From positions 2,779,920-2,843,919 of the forward strand of contig NZ_KZ119600.1 in NCBI RefSeq assembly GCF_002153425.1: DNA of 64,000 bases. The letters run 5' to 3'. The DNA is from Litchfieldia alkalitelluris. Lineage in GTDB: Bacteria > Bacillota > Bacilli > Bacillales > Salisediminibacteriaceae. Positions within the stretch are counted from its first letter, which is position 1. The number at the start of each line of letters is the position of its first letter. The notes under the pieces were generated by a model. It worked only from the letters and a program-made list of their open reading frames with translations. It did no database searches and was not told the origin of the DNA. Shown piece after piece: positions 62,748 to 64,000 of this stretch. Position numbers and translations under genes: made by a program.

Positions 62748-64000
62748 TTACAACCCCTTACTACTTGTACGAGTACCATCTACAATATTAATTTGAATTC
62801 CTTGATCAATCCTTTTGGCACTAAGCCATAAAAACAAGTAAGTGACACCAACAGAAACAATGACCAGCATTAATACACCTACCCCTAAACTTAAGCTACC
62901 TAAAAGTATTTTTGCAGATATCATCAAATTTATTAAGGAAGCCATTAAACCAACTAATCCAAAGGCCCCTTCTGAAAATTGGCTAATATAAGGTTGAAAT
63001 TCCACTGGAAAGAAGAGAAATATAGCTACCATGAACATTAACAGCATATATGGAATATTAATTAGCATTAATAAAAACCCTGTACCTGTTTCAATTCTCT
63101 GCTGTGGATTATTTGGATTATATTTACCACCAATCGTGCCTGCCCATAAGCCAATACCACTCATTCCAAGTGCAATGAAACCAAAGGCAATAAATCCTGC
63201 GATCCCCATATACCATTCCCAACCAATAAAAATGGTCAATCCAATTTCAATGAGGAGAACAAATATTAACGGAATGAGCCAATGCACCCATAGTTTCCCT
63301 AAAGCAATTTGCATTCCCGATAATGGTAATGTCCTCAATATCCACACCGCTTTTTCTTCTCGACCAATACTAGATGCTGAAAAATTACCCATAAGCATCG
63401 TTAAGAAAAAGATTAGCAAACCATGTGCGACCAACCAACTTGTCATTGTATTTTCTATTATACTCTCTAAAGCCCCTTCATTTGTAAGAATGGGAAAAAG
63501 TGGGACAACCATAATTATAAGGACTGGAAGGAAAGTTAGCCATTCTCTTGGATCTCGTTGAACTGCACGGAGTTCTTTTAGTCCAATAGATATAACAGGA
63601 CTTCTTAAGAGATGGAATTTTCCTTTTTTTCTTTTCTTTCTCTTTTTCCTACGAGCACCTTCACTCATTCGGATCCAACCTGTACGGAAGCCACGGTCAA
63701 CAACAACCTGTGTCAACAGAGTGATAATGCTAACAGCTATAACCATTGCAGCCATCCAAAGTAAACCTCTTAAAATATATCCTTGACTAAAGAAGCTCAG
63801 AGCCATTGCCGCCCAATGTGTTGGAAGCAATGTTAAGGCTGGCAATTCCGCACTCATCCCCTCTACCATATTATCAATGCCCATAAGGTTAGGAATTTGT
63901 ACAAGTAAAAATATGATTAAACCAGCCATTCCAGTCATTAATGTCATTAACTCTTTTACACGACTCTTTGGTATGATTTGAATAAGTAATAGATTAAACA
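62748..64000 (-). CDS. ABC exporter permease (partial; 5' end beyond window)
   Basis: The frame is open to the window edge (first visible residues FNLLLIQIIPKSRVKELMT), so the apparent ATG at 63947 is internal. At least 417 residues are present with about ten membrane segments in two groups, separated by a lysine/arginine-rich loop (RRKKRKKRKKGKFHLL) and the conserved SIGLKELRAVQRDPREWLTFLPV. The later motif FSASSIGREEKAVWILRTLPLSG is typical of ABC-2 export permeases of the YthQ type in Bacillus. The ATPase partner would lie outside the window. The 3' end is 227 bases from the DUF2087 gene and convergent with it. Confidence 0.85.
   Translation of the reverse strand, partial: FNLLLIQIIPKSRVKELMTLMTGMAGLIIFLLVQIPNLMGIDNMVEGMSAELPALTLLPTHWAAMALSFFSQGYILRGLLWMAAMVIAVSIITLLTQVVVDRGFRTGWIRMSEGARRKKRKKRKKGKFHLLRSPVISIGLKELRAVQRDPREWLTFLPVLIIMVVPLFPILTNEGALESIIENTMTSWLVAHGLLIFFLTMLMGNFSASSIGREEKAVWILRTLPLSGMQIALGKLWVHWLIPLIFVLLIEIGLTIFIGWEWYMGIAGFIAFGFIALGMSGIGLWAGTIGGKYNPNNPQQRIETGTGFLLMLINIPYMLLMFMVAIFLFFPVEFQPYISQFSEGAFGLVGLMASLINLMISAKILLGSLSLGVGVLMLVIVSVGVTYLFLWLSAKRIDQGIQINIVDGTRTSSKGL

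Noticed and set aside
1-64000. CRISPR arrays, tRNA/rRNA genes, prophage or defence islands
   Set aside because: No regularly spaced direct repeats, no cloverleaf or rRNA sequence, and no clustered phage or defence genes were seen.

Overview
The window is about 64 kb of a low-GC Gram-positive chromosome. Gene content, gene order (smc-ftsY-ylxM-ffh-rpsP-ylqC-ylqD-rimM-trmD-rplS-sipS-rbgA-rnhB-ylqG-ylqH-sucC-sucD-dprA-topA-trmFO-xerC-hslV-hslU-codY-fla/che), AGGAGG-type ribosome binding sites and frequent TTG/GTG starts all point to a member of the Bacillaceae. The species cannot be fixed from the sequence alone.

Layout. (1) 1-23285, minus strand: the fla/che operon from flgB through flgC, fliE-F-G-H-I-J, ylxF, fliK, flgD, a TIGR02530-like gene, flgE, flbD/swrD, fliL, fliM, fliY, cheY, fliO-P-Q-R, flhB-A-F-G, cheB and the N-terminal part of cheA. 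It encodes the basal body, switch, export gate, hook and chemotaxis core. A single-base excess in an A9 tract separates the fliF start codon from the rest of fliF. (2) 23657-38411, minus: codY, hslUV, xerC, trmFO, topA, dprA, sucDC, two unrecognised small genes, the FlhB/FliK-like pair ylqH-ylqG, and rnhB. (3) 38576-49453, minus: rbgA, signal peptidase, rplS with an L19 leader, trmD, rimM, ylqD, khpA, rpsP, ffh, ylxM, ftsY and smc (ribosome assembly, protein targeting, chromosome organisation).

(4) Immediately upstream of smc the conserved order stops: rnc/acpP are absent, and a UPF0435 gene, a GNAT gene and an intact insertion sequence (about 50532-52366) follow. (5) 52687-58831: cytochrome bd oxidase cydA-cydB plus a short cydS on the plus strand, converging on the cydD-cydC exporter genes on the minus strand, with a strong shared terminator region. 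(6) 58899-64000: a LuxR-type response regulator with a degenerate acidic pocket, an orphan lipoprotein, a YebC/PmpR protein, a zinc-finger-like/LuxR-HTH/DUF2087 regulator and a partial ABC-2 permease.

Two accessory patches interrupt the housekeeping core. 32212-32927 holds a degenerate TnpB C-terminus with an IS200/IS605-type right-end hairpin and one copy of a roughly 70-bp repeat. 35330-35480 holds a second copy of both signals, with the 70-bp repeat inverted. I found no tRNA or rRNA gene, no CRISPR array and no defence island. The items most worth a second look are the fliF A9 frameshift, the TnpB remnant and its repeats, the 125-bp inverted repeat inside the insertion sequence, the structured topA-trmFO spacer, and the atypical receiver.
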